Of a stretch of 64,000 nt of DNA, positions 28,480 to 35,855 are shown in pieces; positions within the stretch are counted from its first letter, which is position 1; each line of letters begins with the position of its first letter. The notes below the pieces were generated by a model that was not told where the DNA came from, did not search any database, and saw only the letters and a list, made by a program, of their open reading frames with translations. Origin of the DNA: DASRDU01 sp046331565 (GTDB taxonomy: Bacteria; Acidobacteriota; Blastocatellia; RBC074); the NCBI GenBank assembly GCA_046331565.1, contig JAXLQP010000003.1, positions 372,001-436,000 of the forward strand, written 5' to 3'. Both the position numbers and the translations under genes were made by a program.

Positions 28480-29766
28480 ATGAGTGCAAACACACTGACC
28501 ATCACTGACAACCGCACGGGAAAGCAGTACGAGATTCCAGTTCAGGACGGCACGATCAAAGCGATGGATCTGCGCCAGATCAAAACTTCAAGTGATGATT
28601 TCGGGCTGATGAGTTATGACCCGGCCTTCACCAACACCGCTTCGTGCAAAAGCCGCATCACCCTGATTGACGGCGATGTGGGCATTCTGCGTTATCGCGG
28701 CTACCCGATTGAACAGCTTGCCGAACAAAGCACCTATCTTGAAGTCGCTTATCTGATTCTGCACGGCGAACTGCCTGATGAGCAGCAACTGAAGGACTGG
28801 ACGTGGAACATCACGCATCACACCTTCATCAACGAAAGCATCAAGAAGGTGATGGACGGGTTCCATTACGACGCGCACCCGATGGGCATGTTCATCAGCA
28901 TCGTCGGCGCGCTGTCGTCGTTTTATCCTGACGCCAAAAATATCTTTGACGCTGAAACGCGCCGCAAACAGATTTATCGCCTGATTGCCAAGGTCGCCAC
29001 GATTGCCGCTTTTGCCTATCGTCACCGAATGGGGCTGCCATATTCTTATCCTGACAACGATCTCAGCTTCACGGGCAACTTTCTCAACATGATGTTCAAG
29101 AAGACTGAGCTGAAATATCAGCCCAACCCGGTGCTCGAACGCGCGCTTGAAGTGCTCTTCATCCTGCACGCCGATCACGAACAGAATTGCAGCACCAACG
29201 CCATGCGCAGCATCGGCAGTTCGCACGTTGACCCGTATTCGGCTCTGGCCGGAGCGGCAGCGGCGCTTTACGGCCCGCTGCACGGCGGCGCGAACGAGGA
29301 AGTGCTGAAGATGCTCAATGAAATCGGGTCGGTTGAGCACGTGCCCGAATACATCAGGCGCGTCAAGGCCGGTGAATTCCGGCTGATGGGCTTCGGTCAT
29401 CGCGTTTACAAGAATTACGACCCGCGCGCCAAAATCATCAAGCAGGTGGCCTATGAAGTCTTTGAAGTGACCGGCAAAGACCGGCTGCTGGATGTGGCGC
29501 TGGAACTGGAACGCATCGCGCTTGACGATGATTACTTCGTCAGCCGCAAGCTCTATCCCAACGTGGATTTTTATTCCGGCATTATTTACAAGGCGATGGG
29601 TTTTCCGGTGGATATGTTCCCGGTGCTGTTTGCGATTGCGCGCACATCGGGCTGGCTGGCGCAGTGGGAAGAGATGCTGCTGGATTCAGAACAGAAGATT
29701 GCGCGCCCGCGCCAGATTTATCTGGGCAGCGATGTGCGCGATTACGTCCCCATCGGGAAGCGATAG
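28480..29766 (+). CDS. gltA: Citrate synthase (type II)
   Basis: 428 residues, the usual length of the hexameric type II enzyme. It condenses acetyl-CoA with oxaloacetate, the entry step of the TCA cycle. Landmarks are GILRYRGYPIEQLAEQS, the active-site histidines in SSHVDPYSALAGAAAALYG / PLHGGANEEVL and GFGHRVYKNYDPRAKI, and the catalytic Asp region VDFYSGIIYKAMGFP. ATG 28480 has AGAGGAGA upstream. With PFOR upstream making acetyl-CoA, the three genes 23673-29766 form a plausible pyruvate-to-citrate unit. Confidence 0.97.
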   Translation: MSANTLTITDNRTGKQYEIPVQDGTIKAMDLRQIKTSSDDFGLMSYDPAFTNTASCKSRITLIDGDVGILRYRGYPIEQLAEQSTYLEVAYLILHGELPDEQQLKDWTWNITHHTFINESIKKVMDGFHYDAHPMGMFISIVGALSSFYPDAKNIFDAETRRKQIYRLIAKVATIAAFAYRHRMGLPYSYPDNDLSFTGNFLNMMFKKTELKYQPNPVLERALEVLFILHADHEQNCSTNAMRSIGSSHVDPYSALAGAAAALYGPLHGGANEEVLKMLNEIGSVEHVPEYIRRVKAGEFRLMGFGHRVYKNYDPRAKIIKQVAYEVFEVTGKDRLLDVALELERIALDDDYFVSRKLYPNVDFYSGIIYKAMGFPVDMFPVLFAIARTSGWLAQWEEMLLDSEQKIARPRQIYLGSDVRDYVPIGKR

Positions 29767-29780
29767 CGCCACACAAATCG

Positions 29781-29859
29781 AACGCGGATAACACGGATGC
29801 AGCGGATCAGCCCCGATGATCCGATCTGCTCCGTTGTGTCCGTCTGATCCGTGTTCCCC
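29781..29859. repeat. 9-nt periodic CGGATNACA hairpin
   Basis: Arm 1 (29781-29809) consists of CGGATAACA, CGGATGCAG, CGGATCA units; arm 2 (about 29817-29856) is the pyrimidine complement, longer by one unit. Pairing is imperfect. It starts 15 nt after the gltA stop. Confidence 0.75.
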
Positions 29860-29885
29860 GAACTGCTGAACCCGCGCAGACGGTT

Positions 29886-31811
29886 ATGGGCGAGCATAAC
29901 ATCTCAACTGAACACGACGAGCAACAGCAGCAGGCTTTTATGAAAGCCCTGCTGACTGACCTGACGGCGCTCGAACAGATGCTCGAAACCGGGCGCATCG
30001 AAAGCGGCGTGCGCCGCATCGGCGCTGAGCAGGAGATGTTTCTGGTTGACCGCACCATGCGCCCTGCGCCTCTGGTCGTTGAAGTGCTGCGCCGCACTGG
30101 CGACCTGCGCCTGACCACCGAAATCGGCAAATTCAATCTCGAAGCCAACCTTTCGCCGCTGCTTTTTGAAGATCGCTGTTTGCGCGAACTGGAGCAGGAA
30201 ATCACTGAAGTCGTCACCCTCGCGCGCAAACTGGCGCGGGATTGCGGCGCTGACGTGCTGCTGACCGGCATCCTGCCCACGCTGCGGCAGTCTGATCTGA
30301 CGCTCGCCAACCTCGTCCCAAGCCCGCGTTACGAAGAGATGAATCGCGTGGTCAGGCGGCTGCGCGGCGACACTTTCAATGTCTACATCAAGGGCCTCGA
30401 TGAACTGCGGATGACGCACGACAACGTGCTGCTCGAAGCCTGCTGCACGAGCTTTCAGATTCACTTGCAGGTCGGCCCGCAGGAATTTGCCCGGCTTTAC
30501 AACCTTGCGCAGGCGATCACGGCGCCGGTGCTGGCAGTAGCGGCCAATTCGCCGCTGCTGCTTGGGCACCGGCTGTGGCACGAAACGCGCATCGCGCTCT
30601 TTCAGCATTCGGTTGATGAACGCTCAAGCGCGCGGCAGTTGCGCGGCCATCCGACGCGCGTCAGCTTCGGTGAAGGCTGGATCAAAGATTCGGTGATGGA
30701 AGTCTTCCGCGAAGAGATTGCCCGCTTTCGCGTGATTCTGACCCGCAAAATTGACGAGGATTCGCTGGCCGTGCTGGCGCGTGGCGAAGTGCCGCGCCTG
30801 GACGCGCTCAGGCTGCACAATGGCACGGTCTGGCGCTGGAATCGTCCGTGTTACGGCGTCAGCGACGGGCTGGCGCATCTGCGCATCGAAATGCGCGCGC
30901 TGCCGGCGGGGCCTTCGATTCCTGACGAGATGGCGAATGCGGCCTTCTTTTTCGGCCTGATGGCGGCGCTGCCTGAAGAGTACGGCGACGTTTCGCAACT
31001 GATGCCTTTTGACGATGCCAGAGACAATTTTCTGTTTGCGGCGCGGCAGGGCCTCAAAGCGCAGTTTACGTGGACGGGTGGCCGCAGCATTCCGGCTTCG
31101 ACGCTGATTCTCGATCACCTGCTGCCGCTTGCGCACGAAGGGTTGAAGCAGGCGGGCATTGATTCAGAAGACCGTGACCGATATCTGAATATCATCGAGG
31201 AACGCGTGCGGCGCGATCAGACCGGCTCGCTGTGGATGCTGCGTTCGCTGGCCGCGATGGATGGCCGGGGCACGCGCGAACAACGTCACCGCGCCCTGAC
31301 CGCTTCAATGCTCGAACAGCAGCAGTCGGGCTTTCCGGTTCACACCTGGCTGCCCGCTGAACTGGCTGAAGATCAGGAATGGGGTCAGTCCTTCCGCACT
31401 GTCGGGCAGTTTATGTCCACCGATCTGTTCACGGTCAGACCCGATGATCTGGTTGATCTGGCCGCCTGCATGATGGACTGGAAGCACGTGCGACACGTCC
31501 CGGTCGAAGACGACGAAGGCCGTCTGGCAGGCATTGTCTCGCACCGCGACCTGCTGCACCTGCTCGCCCAGGGCCTCGCCTGCCATGGCACCAGACCCGT
31601 TTCAGTCAAAGAGATCATGACACGTGATCCCATCACCGTTCTGCCCGAGACGCCAACGGTCGAAGCCATCCGCCTGATGCGACAGCACAACATCGGCTGC
31701 CTGCCCGTCACCAGCGAAGGCCGCCTGGTCGGCATTCTCACCGCTTACGATTTTCTGGCCATCTCAGCCGAACTCATCGAAGAACGACTGAATCAGTTGA
31801 AGGACAAGTAA
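29886..31811 (+). CDS. Glutamate-cysteine ligase-type (GCS2) protein fused to a CBS pair
   Basis: 641 residues. The N-terminal 440 residues are of the GCS2 carboxylate-amine ligase family: VRRIGAEQEMFLVD (metal-binding Glu), TEIGKFNLEANLSP, LTGILPTLRQSDL, TSFQIHLQVGP, and RIEMRALPAGPS. Two CBS motifs follow (about 505-560 and 575-635), with FMSTDLFTVRPDDLVDLAAC and IMTRDPITVLPETPTVEAIR, typical adenosine-nucleotide sensors. The enzyme would ligate glutamate or a related acid to an amine using ATP, with the CBS pair perhaps coupling activity to energy charge (inference). It should not be equated with GshA without assay. The start is ATG 29886. Confidence 0.85.
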   Translation: MGEHNISTEHDEQQQQAFMKALLTDLTALEQMLETGRIESGVRRIGAEQEMFLVDRTMRPAPLVVEVLRRTGDLRLTTEIGKFNLEANLSPLLFEDRCLRELEQEITEVVTLARKLARDCGADVLLTGILPTLRQSDLTLANLVPSPRYEEMNRVVRRLRGDTFNVYIKGLDELRMTHDNVLLEACCTSFQIHLQVGPQEFARLYNLAQAITAPVLAVAANSPLLLGHRLWHETRIALFQHSVDERSSARQLRGHPTRVSFGEGWIKDSVMEVFREEIARFRVILTRKIDEDSLAVLARGEVPRLDALRLHNGTVWRWNRPCYGVSDGLAHLRIEMRALPAGPSIPDEMANAAFFFGLMAALPEEYGDVSQLMPFDDARDNFLFAARQGLKAQFTWTGGRSIPASTLILDHLLPLAHEGLKQAGIDSEDRDRYLNIIEERVRRDQTGSLWMLRSLAAMDGRGTREQRHRALTASMLEQQQSGFPVHTWLPAELAEDQEWGQSFRTVGQFMSTDLFTVRPDDLVDLAACMMDWKHVRHVPVEDDEGRLAGIVSHRDLLHLLAQGLACHGTRPVSVKEIMTRDPITVLPETPTVEAIRLMRQHNIGCLPVTSEGRLVGILTAYDFLAISAELIEERLNQLKDK

Positions 31812-31861
31812 GCCAGCTTCATCTCAGTGATTTTCAGATGAACCGGCCTGACAAAGGCGCG

Positions 31862-32033
31862 GAGCGTGTGGAGTGCGGCAACCTGGTGCCGCTTTGGCAA
31901 AGAAATTTCCTCCACGAAGGGACACGAAGATTCACGAAGCGAAACAACGGCCTTTTGATCTTTCTTCGTGCTGCTTCGTGTAGCTTCGTGGAAAACACCA
32001 AAGCGGCACCAGGCTGCCGCACTCCACACGCTC
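31862..32033. repeat. Two-tier nested hairpin (GAGTGCGGCA outer, CACGAAG inner)
   Basis: Outer arms at 31862-31897 and 31998-32033 match over 36 nt with one mismatch (word GGAGTGCGGCA/CCTGGTGCCGC). Inside, 31911-31939 and 31964-31992 pair through 10-nt units CACGAAGGGA, CACGAAGATT, CACGAAGCGA. It lies between the convergent GCS2-CBS and CRTAC1 genes. Confidence 0.92.
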
Positions 32034-32085
32034 TGCGTAATCTGAAATGGCTTTCCTGTTTGAAGCCGCTGTAAAGACAGGCAGT

Positions 32086-33936
32086 TTATTTAACCAGCCC
32101 TTTGCCCTGCTCGATCACCACGAACTGATCTACCTTCGGGATTTCGTAAGTTTCGGTTTTGCCGCCCGCCCAGCGCACTTCGAGCTTGTCAGGTTTCGTT
32201 GCCGCGCCCAGGCCGAAATGCAGGCGCAGATCCGACTGTGAATTGTAGCTGCGCCCGCTCGCCGCTTCTGCGCGCAGCCTGCGGCCACCAACAGTGCAGA
32301 ATGCAACCGTGCCAATCGCATCACGCGGGCATTTCTGCTTCACGTCACCGATCAGCCTCACTGTCAGCCAGTGGCCTGTTTTATTTGCGCCATCGTTGCG
32401 CAGGAGCGTCGGCCCGTCGTCCATATTGTTGAGCAGAATGTCAGCGTCGCCGTCATTATCAAAATCACCGATGGCTGAGCCGCGCGCTGAACGCGGCGTG
32501 TAAAGAGCTTCGCCCGCGCTTGCGCCGACTTCGTGAAACTTTCCCTTCAGGTTGCGAAAGAGCAGCAGCCGCTGTTTGTAACTCGTCCCCCAGCCTGCTC
32601 CGTCAACTGCCGGGTAAACGTGTCCGTTCGCCACCAGCAGATCGAGCCAGCCGTCGTTGTCGTAATCAAGAAAGTTCGTGCCCCAGCCGAGAAACGGAAT
32701 TGAGATTTCGCCCAGTCCGGCCTGAAAGGTCGTTTCAGTGAAATTGCCTCCGCCGTCGTTGCGATACAGCACATTCGAATCGTCAGAGAAGTTGGTGATG
32801 TGAATGTCATCGCGCCCGTCACCGTCATAATCGCCAATCGTCACTCCCATGTGCGCCTGTTCGCGCCCGTTTTCATTGAGCGCAACGCCCGACACATAAC
32901 TGACATCCTCAAATGTTCCGTCACCTTTGTTGTGGTAAAGGTAATTCGCCGTCGAATCGTTGGCGACAATCAGATCGGGTTTGCCGTCATCGTCATAATC
33001 GAACCAGGCCACACCGAATCCGTACAGCCCGCCCTTGTCCTGCACGCCTGCTTTGACAGTCGTTTCAGTGAACGTGCCATCGCCGTTGTTGCGAAACAGG
33101 TGATCCGGCGCGCCTTTCAATCCGCGCGGGCCGCACATCACACGCTGCCCGCGATACTGACAAAACTTCATCCCGGCAGTGTACGTTGCGCCCATGCCGC
33201 TGCCAGCCTTTTCTTCTTCCTTCTTGTCCTGGCTGCTCTGCCCCGTCACTTTCGCTGAACTTTCACCGGTCGCAGGCGGCGGCGGGTTGTTGATGTCAAA
33301 ATCAACATAACCGGCCACGAACAAATCCAGCAGCCCGTCACCGTCATAATCGCCAAACGCGCAGCCCGTTGACCATTCACCGATGGCTACGCCCGCCTTT
33401 TCAGCAATGTCGGTGAATGTGCCGTCGTGGTTGTTGCGATAGAGACGGCTTTTGCCGAAGTTGGTGACGTACAAATCCTCCCAGCCGTCATTATCGAAAT
33501 CGCCCGCGCAAACGCCCTGCCCCCAGCGTTCATTGGCGACTCCGGCCTTGTCGGTTACATCGGTGAACGTGCCGTCTTTATTATTGTGAAAGAGCGCGGC
33601 GCGTGGCGCTTTTGCCCTGCCGCGCAGTGCTTCGATGGTCGAGCCGTTGACCAGATAAATATCCAGCCAGCCGTCATTGTCATAATCCACAAACGCGCAG
33701 CCCGCGCCCGGCGCTTCGATGATGTAATCCTTCGCCGCCGTGCCTGAAATGAATTTGAAGCTGCCGAGTCCCGCCGCTTTAGTCACCTCAGTAAACCGCA
33801 CGCCCGGCGCAGCCTGCGCTGAAGGGCCGGGAATCTGCCGCGTGACTGGCACATCCTGCGACAGCGTCGAAAGCGGCAGCGCAACAAACAGCAGCCATAA
33901 CCAGCACCGAAAAGTTTTTGCTGAATAAGTCATCAT
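32086..33936 (-). CDS. CRTAC1 family protein (FG-GAP/VCBS repeats, ASPIC/UnbV C-terminus)
   Basis: 616 residues, secreted: signal peptide with WLWLLFVALPLSTLSQ near residue 12-27. The body is a beta-propeller of repeated calcium-binding blades (DYDNDGWLDIYLVNG, DFDNDGWEDLYVTN, DYDGDGLLDLFVAG, DYDDDGKPDLIVAND) with linking GDGTFTDVT motifs. The C-terminal 90 residues (YNSQSDLRLHFGLGAATKPD) are the ASPIC/UnbV domain. Homologues are common in Acidobacteria and Planctomycetes; their molecular role is not known, probably extracellular binding. It is the last gene of the minus-strand glycan region and paralogous to 39127-40818. Confidence 0.88.
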   Translation of the reverse strand: MMTYSAKTFRCWLWLLFVALPLSTLSQDVPVTRQIPGPSAQAAPGVRFTEVTKAAGLGSFKFISGTAAKDYIIEAPGAGCAFVDYDNDGWLDIYLVNGSTIEALRGRAKAPRAALFHNNKDGTFTDVTDKAGVANERWGQGVCAGDFDNDGWEDLYVTNFGKSRLYRNNHDGTFTDIAEKAGVAIGEWSTGCAFGDYDGDGLLDLFVAGYVDFDINNPPPPATGESSAKVTGQSSQDKKEEEKAGSGMGATYTAGMKFCQYRGQRVMCGPRGLKGAPDHLFRNNGDGTFTETTVKAGVQDKGGLYGFGVAWFDYDDDGKPDLIVANDSTANYLYHNKGDGTFEDVSYVSGVALNENGREQAHMGVTIGDYDGDGRDDIHITNFSDDSNVLYRNDGGGNFTETTFQAGLGEISIPFLGWGTNFLDYDNDGWLDLLVANGHVYPAVDGAGWGTSYKQRLLLFRNLKGKFHEVGASAGEALYTPRSARGSAIGDFDNDGDADILLNNMDDGPTLLRNDGANKTGHWLTVRLIGDVKQKCPRDAIGTVAFCTVGGRRLRAEAASGRSYNSQSDLRLHFGLGAATKPDKLEVRWAGGKTETYEIPKVDQFVVIEQGKGLVK

Positions 33937-33987
33937 TGAATTTCTGAAATCGCGGCAGTGGCTGGCTTTCAGGAAGAAGAAATTTCA

Positions 33988-34056
33988 TCCACGAAGCCAC
34001 ACGAAGATTCACGAAGAAAAACAGCGGCCTCCTTTTACTTCGTGCTGCTTCGTGTG
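33988..34056. repeat. 10-nt periodic CACGAAG hairpin (short version)
   Basis: Arm 1 (33988-34016) is CACGAAGCCA, CACGAAGATT, CACGAAG; arm 2 (about 34037-34056) is ACTTCGTGCTGCTTCGTGTG. It is the same family as the inner tier at 31911-31992 but lacks the outer tier. It lies between the upstream GH43 stop and the CRTAC1 start. Confidence 0.8.
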
Positions 34057-34120
34057 CCCTGCGACATCGCCGACAAATCTGATTTGCTCGCAATACCGGC
34101 AGCTTTGATGAAACCAGCGC

Positions 34121-34206
34121 CACCCCCGTAGTAACGAATTCATTCGTTGTGTTCGCAAGCTCATCACCTCAAAGGCAGAACGAATGAATTCGTTACTACG
34201 GGGGTG
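34121..34206. repeat. Inverted repeat, family A, second copy
   Basis: Perfect 28-nt arms at 34121-34148 and 34179-34206 with a 30-nt loop. The 27-nt core arms are identical to those at 1623-1649/1680-1706, although the loops differ except for a common GCAG before arm 2. It lies 41 nt after the GH43 stop. Confidence 0.92.
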
Positions 34207-34247
34207 TGACCAGTTATTTTCAGATGACCGGTTTTGAAATTTGCGGA

Positions 34248-35855
34248 TTACCGGGTGCCTGCGTCCTGCCCCTGCGGGGTGATGCGCAGCCAGTCGAATT
34301 TTCCGGCTGCGCCTGCGCTGCCGCCTGCGGTCAGGGCCACGCGCACGCTCAGATCCCAGGGCGGCAGATAGCTGCCTTCATCTTCGCCTGCGTCTTTCCA
34401 TTCGCGCCCGTCGGTGCTGATCGCAAAGCGAAAACGGTTGCCGCCGCTCGCAGTCATGCGCAAATAAAGCGCCGGTGCCTGGGGCGCATCAAGCTCAGTC
34501 ACAACCTTGTGCTGTCCTTTTTCGCGCCGCCACAATCTGATCTTTCCGTCACCGACAGCGATGCCAAGCGCGTTTTCAGGATTGCCGTAAGCCGCGAGTC
34601 CGGCCACTGCGCCCGCTTTCATTCCGCGCAAATCGAGCAGCGTGGTTGCGGTGTAATCACCGAGCGTGGTCGAACGCGCCAGCACTGCGCCAATCGGATC
34701 ATCAGCGTGCGCGGCATTCGGAGAAAGCAGCAGGCTGCCGTTTCTGATCGTCACCGAAGGCTCATTCGCCTGCGGCCATTGCCAGCCGGGTTGCAGGCGC
34801 GGCGATTTGAAATCATCGAAGAACGCATATTCAGCGTTGCGCTCAGGTCGCCCGAATGGTGAAGCGGCCTGTCTGCTCGGCCCCTTGCCTTCGTTGATGA
34901 CGGGCCAGCCGTCAGCGTTCCACTTCACTTCATCAAGCAGCGCCTCGCGCCCGGTGTAAACGAAACTCTTTGGATGATAGGCGTGATAAAGCAGAAAAGT
35001 GCGGCCACGCGGATCAGTCACGATGCTGCCGTGACCGGGACACTTCCAGTCATCGTTGCCCGCCAGAATCGGATTGTTCGGATTCTTCTCCCAGGGGCCG
35101 AGCAGCTTTTTTGAGCGCGCCACGCCGAGTGCGTAATTGCACTGCCGCCCGCAGCAGGCATTGCCCGAATAGAACAGATAAAAGTAATCGCCCCGCCGCA
35201 GAATGTACGGGCCTTCGATCAGGTTGCCTTCCCAGCGCGCATCGTTGCGCATCAGTTCGTGTTTTTCACCAGTCAGCTTTGTGCCATCAGCAGAAAGTCG
35301 CTGCGCCCACAGCGGCGTTGGCTGATTGCGACTGTTGCCGTCCTCCTTCCAGACCAGATACCGCTCGCCGTTTTCATCAGTGACCGGCATTGCATCAATC
35401 GAACCGGCATCCTGACAGACGAGCGGCCCGTGATCGGTGTAAGGCCCGGCTGCTTTGTCTGCCGTCGCCACCGCCACACACAGCGGCCCGCCTTTTTTGC
35501 GCCCGGTGTAGTAGATAAAGAAGCGGCCCTTGTGTTCTGAAATCTCAGGCGCCCAGTAACTGCCGTCCGACCATTCAGGCCGTTTGTGCATCGCCGCGCC
35601 GACAAGCTGCCAGTTGACCAGATCGCGCGAATGCAGAATCGGAAACAGCGGCGCCCATTGCGAAGTCGTCGCCGTCGCCCAGTAATCATTGCCCACGCGA
35701 ATTACCGACGGATCAGGATAATCACCCGCCAGCACCGGATTGGAATAAGTCACACCCTGCGCCCGGCCCGCCGTCAGCAGCAGGCACAGCGCGCACAGCG
35801 TCAATGCGCAACGTCGTATATCGTTCATCATTGATTGATTGGTCATGGTCGTCAT
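34248..35855 (-). CDS. Glycoside hydrolase family 43 protein, secreted
   Basis: 535 residues. A signal peptide (about 1-33, ending TAGRAQG) precedes a five-bladed GH43 propeller with the catalytic base Asp in NPVLAGDYPDPSVI, the pKa-modulating Asp in SIDAMPV and the acid Glu in LIEGPYILRRGDY. The last 180 residues form a concanavalin-like beta-sandwich (FFDDFKSPRLQPGWQW onwards), as in beta-xylosidase/arabinofuranosidase types. It should act outside the cytoplasmic membrane on arabinan, arabinoxylan or arabinogalactan side chains; the specificity is not fixed. ATG 35855 overlaps the stop of the upstream GH43 gene by 4 bp (ATGA), so the two are translationally coupled. Confidence 0.9.
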   Translation of the reverse strand: MTTMTNQSMMNDIRRCALTLCALCLLLTAGRAQGVTYSNPVLAGDYPDPSVIRVGNDYWATATTSQWAPLFPILHSRDLVNWQLVGAAMHKRPEWSDGSYWAPEISEHKGRFFIYYTGRKKGGPLCVAVATADKAAGPYTDHGPLVCQDAGSIDAMPVTDENGERYLVWKEDGNSRNQPTPLWAQRLSADGTKLTGEKHELMRNDARWEGNLIEGPYILRRGDYFYLFYSGNACCGRQCNYALGVARSKKLLGPWEKNPNNPILAGNDDWKCPGHGSIVTDPRGRTFLLYHAYHPKSFVYTGREALLDEVKWNADGWPVINEGKGPSRQAASPFGRPERNAEYAFFDDFKSPRLQPGWQWPQANEPSVTIRNGSLLLSPNAAHADDPIGAVLARSTTLGDYTATTLLDLRGMKAGAVAGLAAYGNPENALGIAVGDGKIRLWRREKGQHKVVTELDAPQAPALYLRMTASGGNRFRFAISTDGREWKDAGEDEGSYLPPWDLSVRVALTAGGSAGAAGKFDWLRITPQGQDAGTR

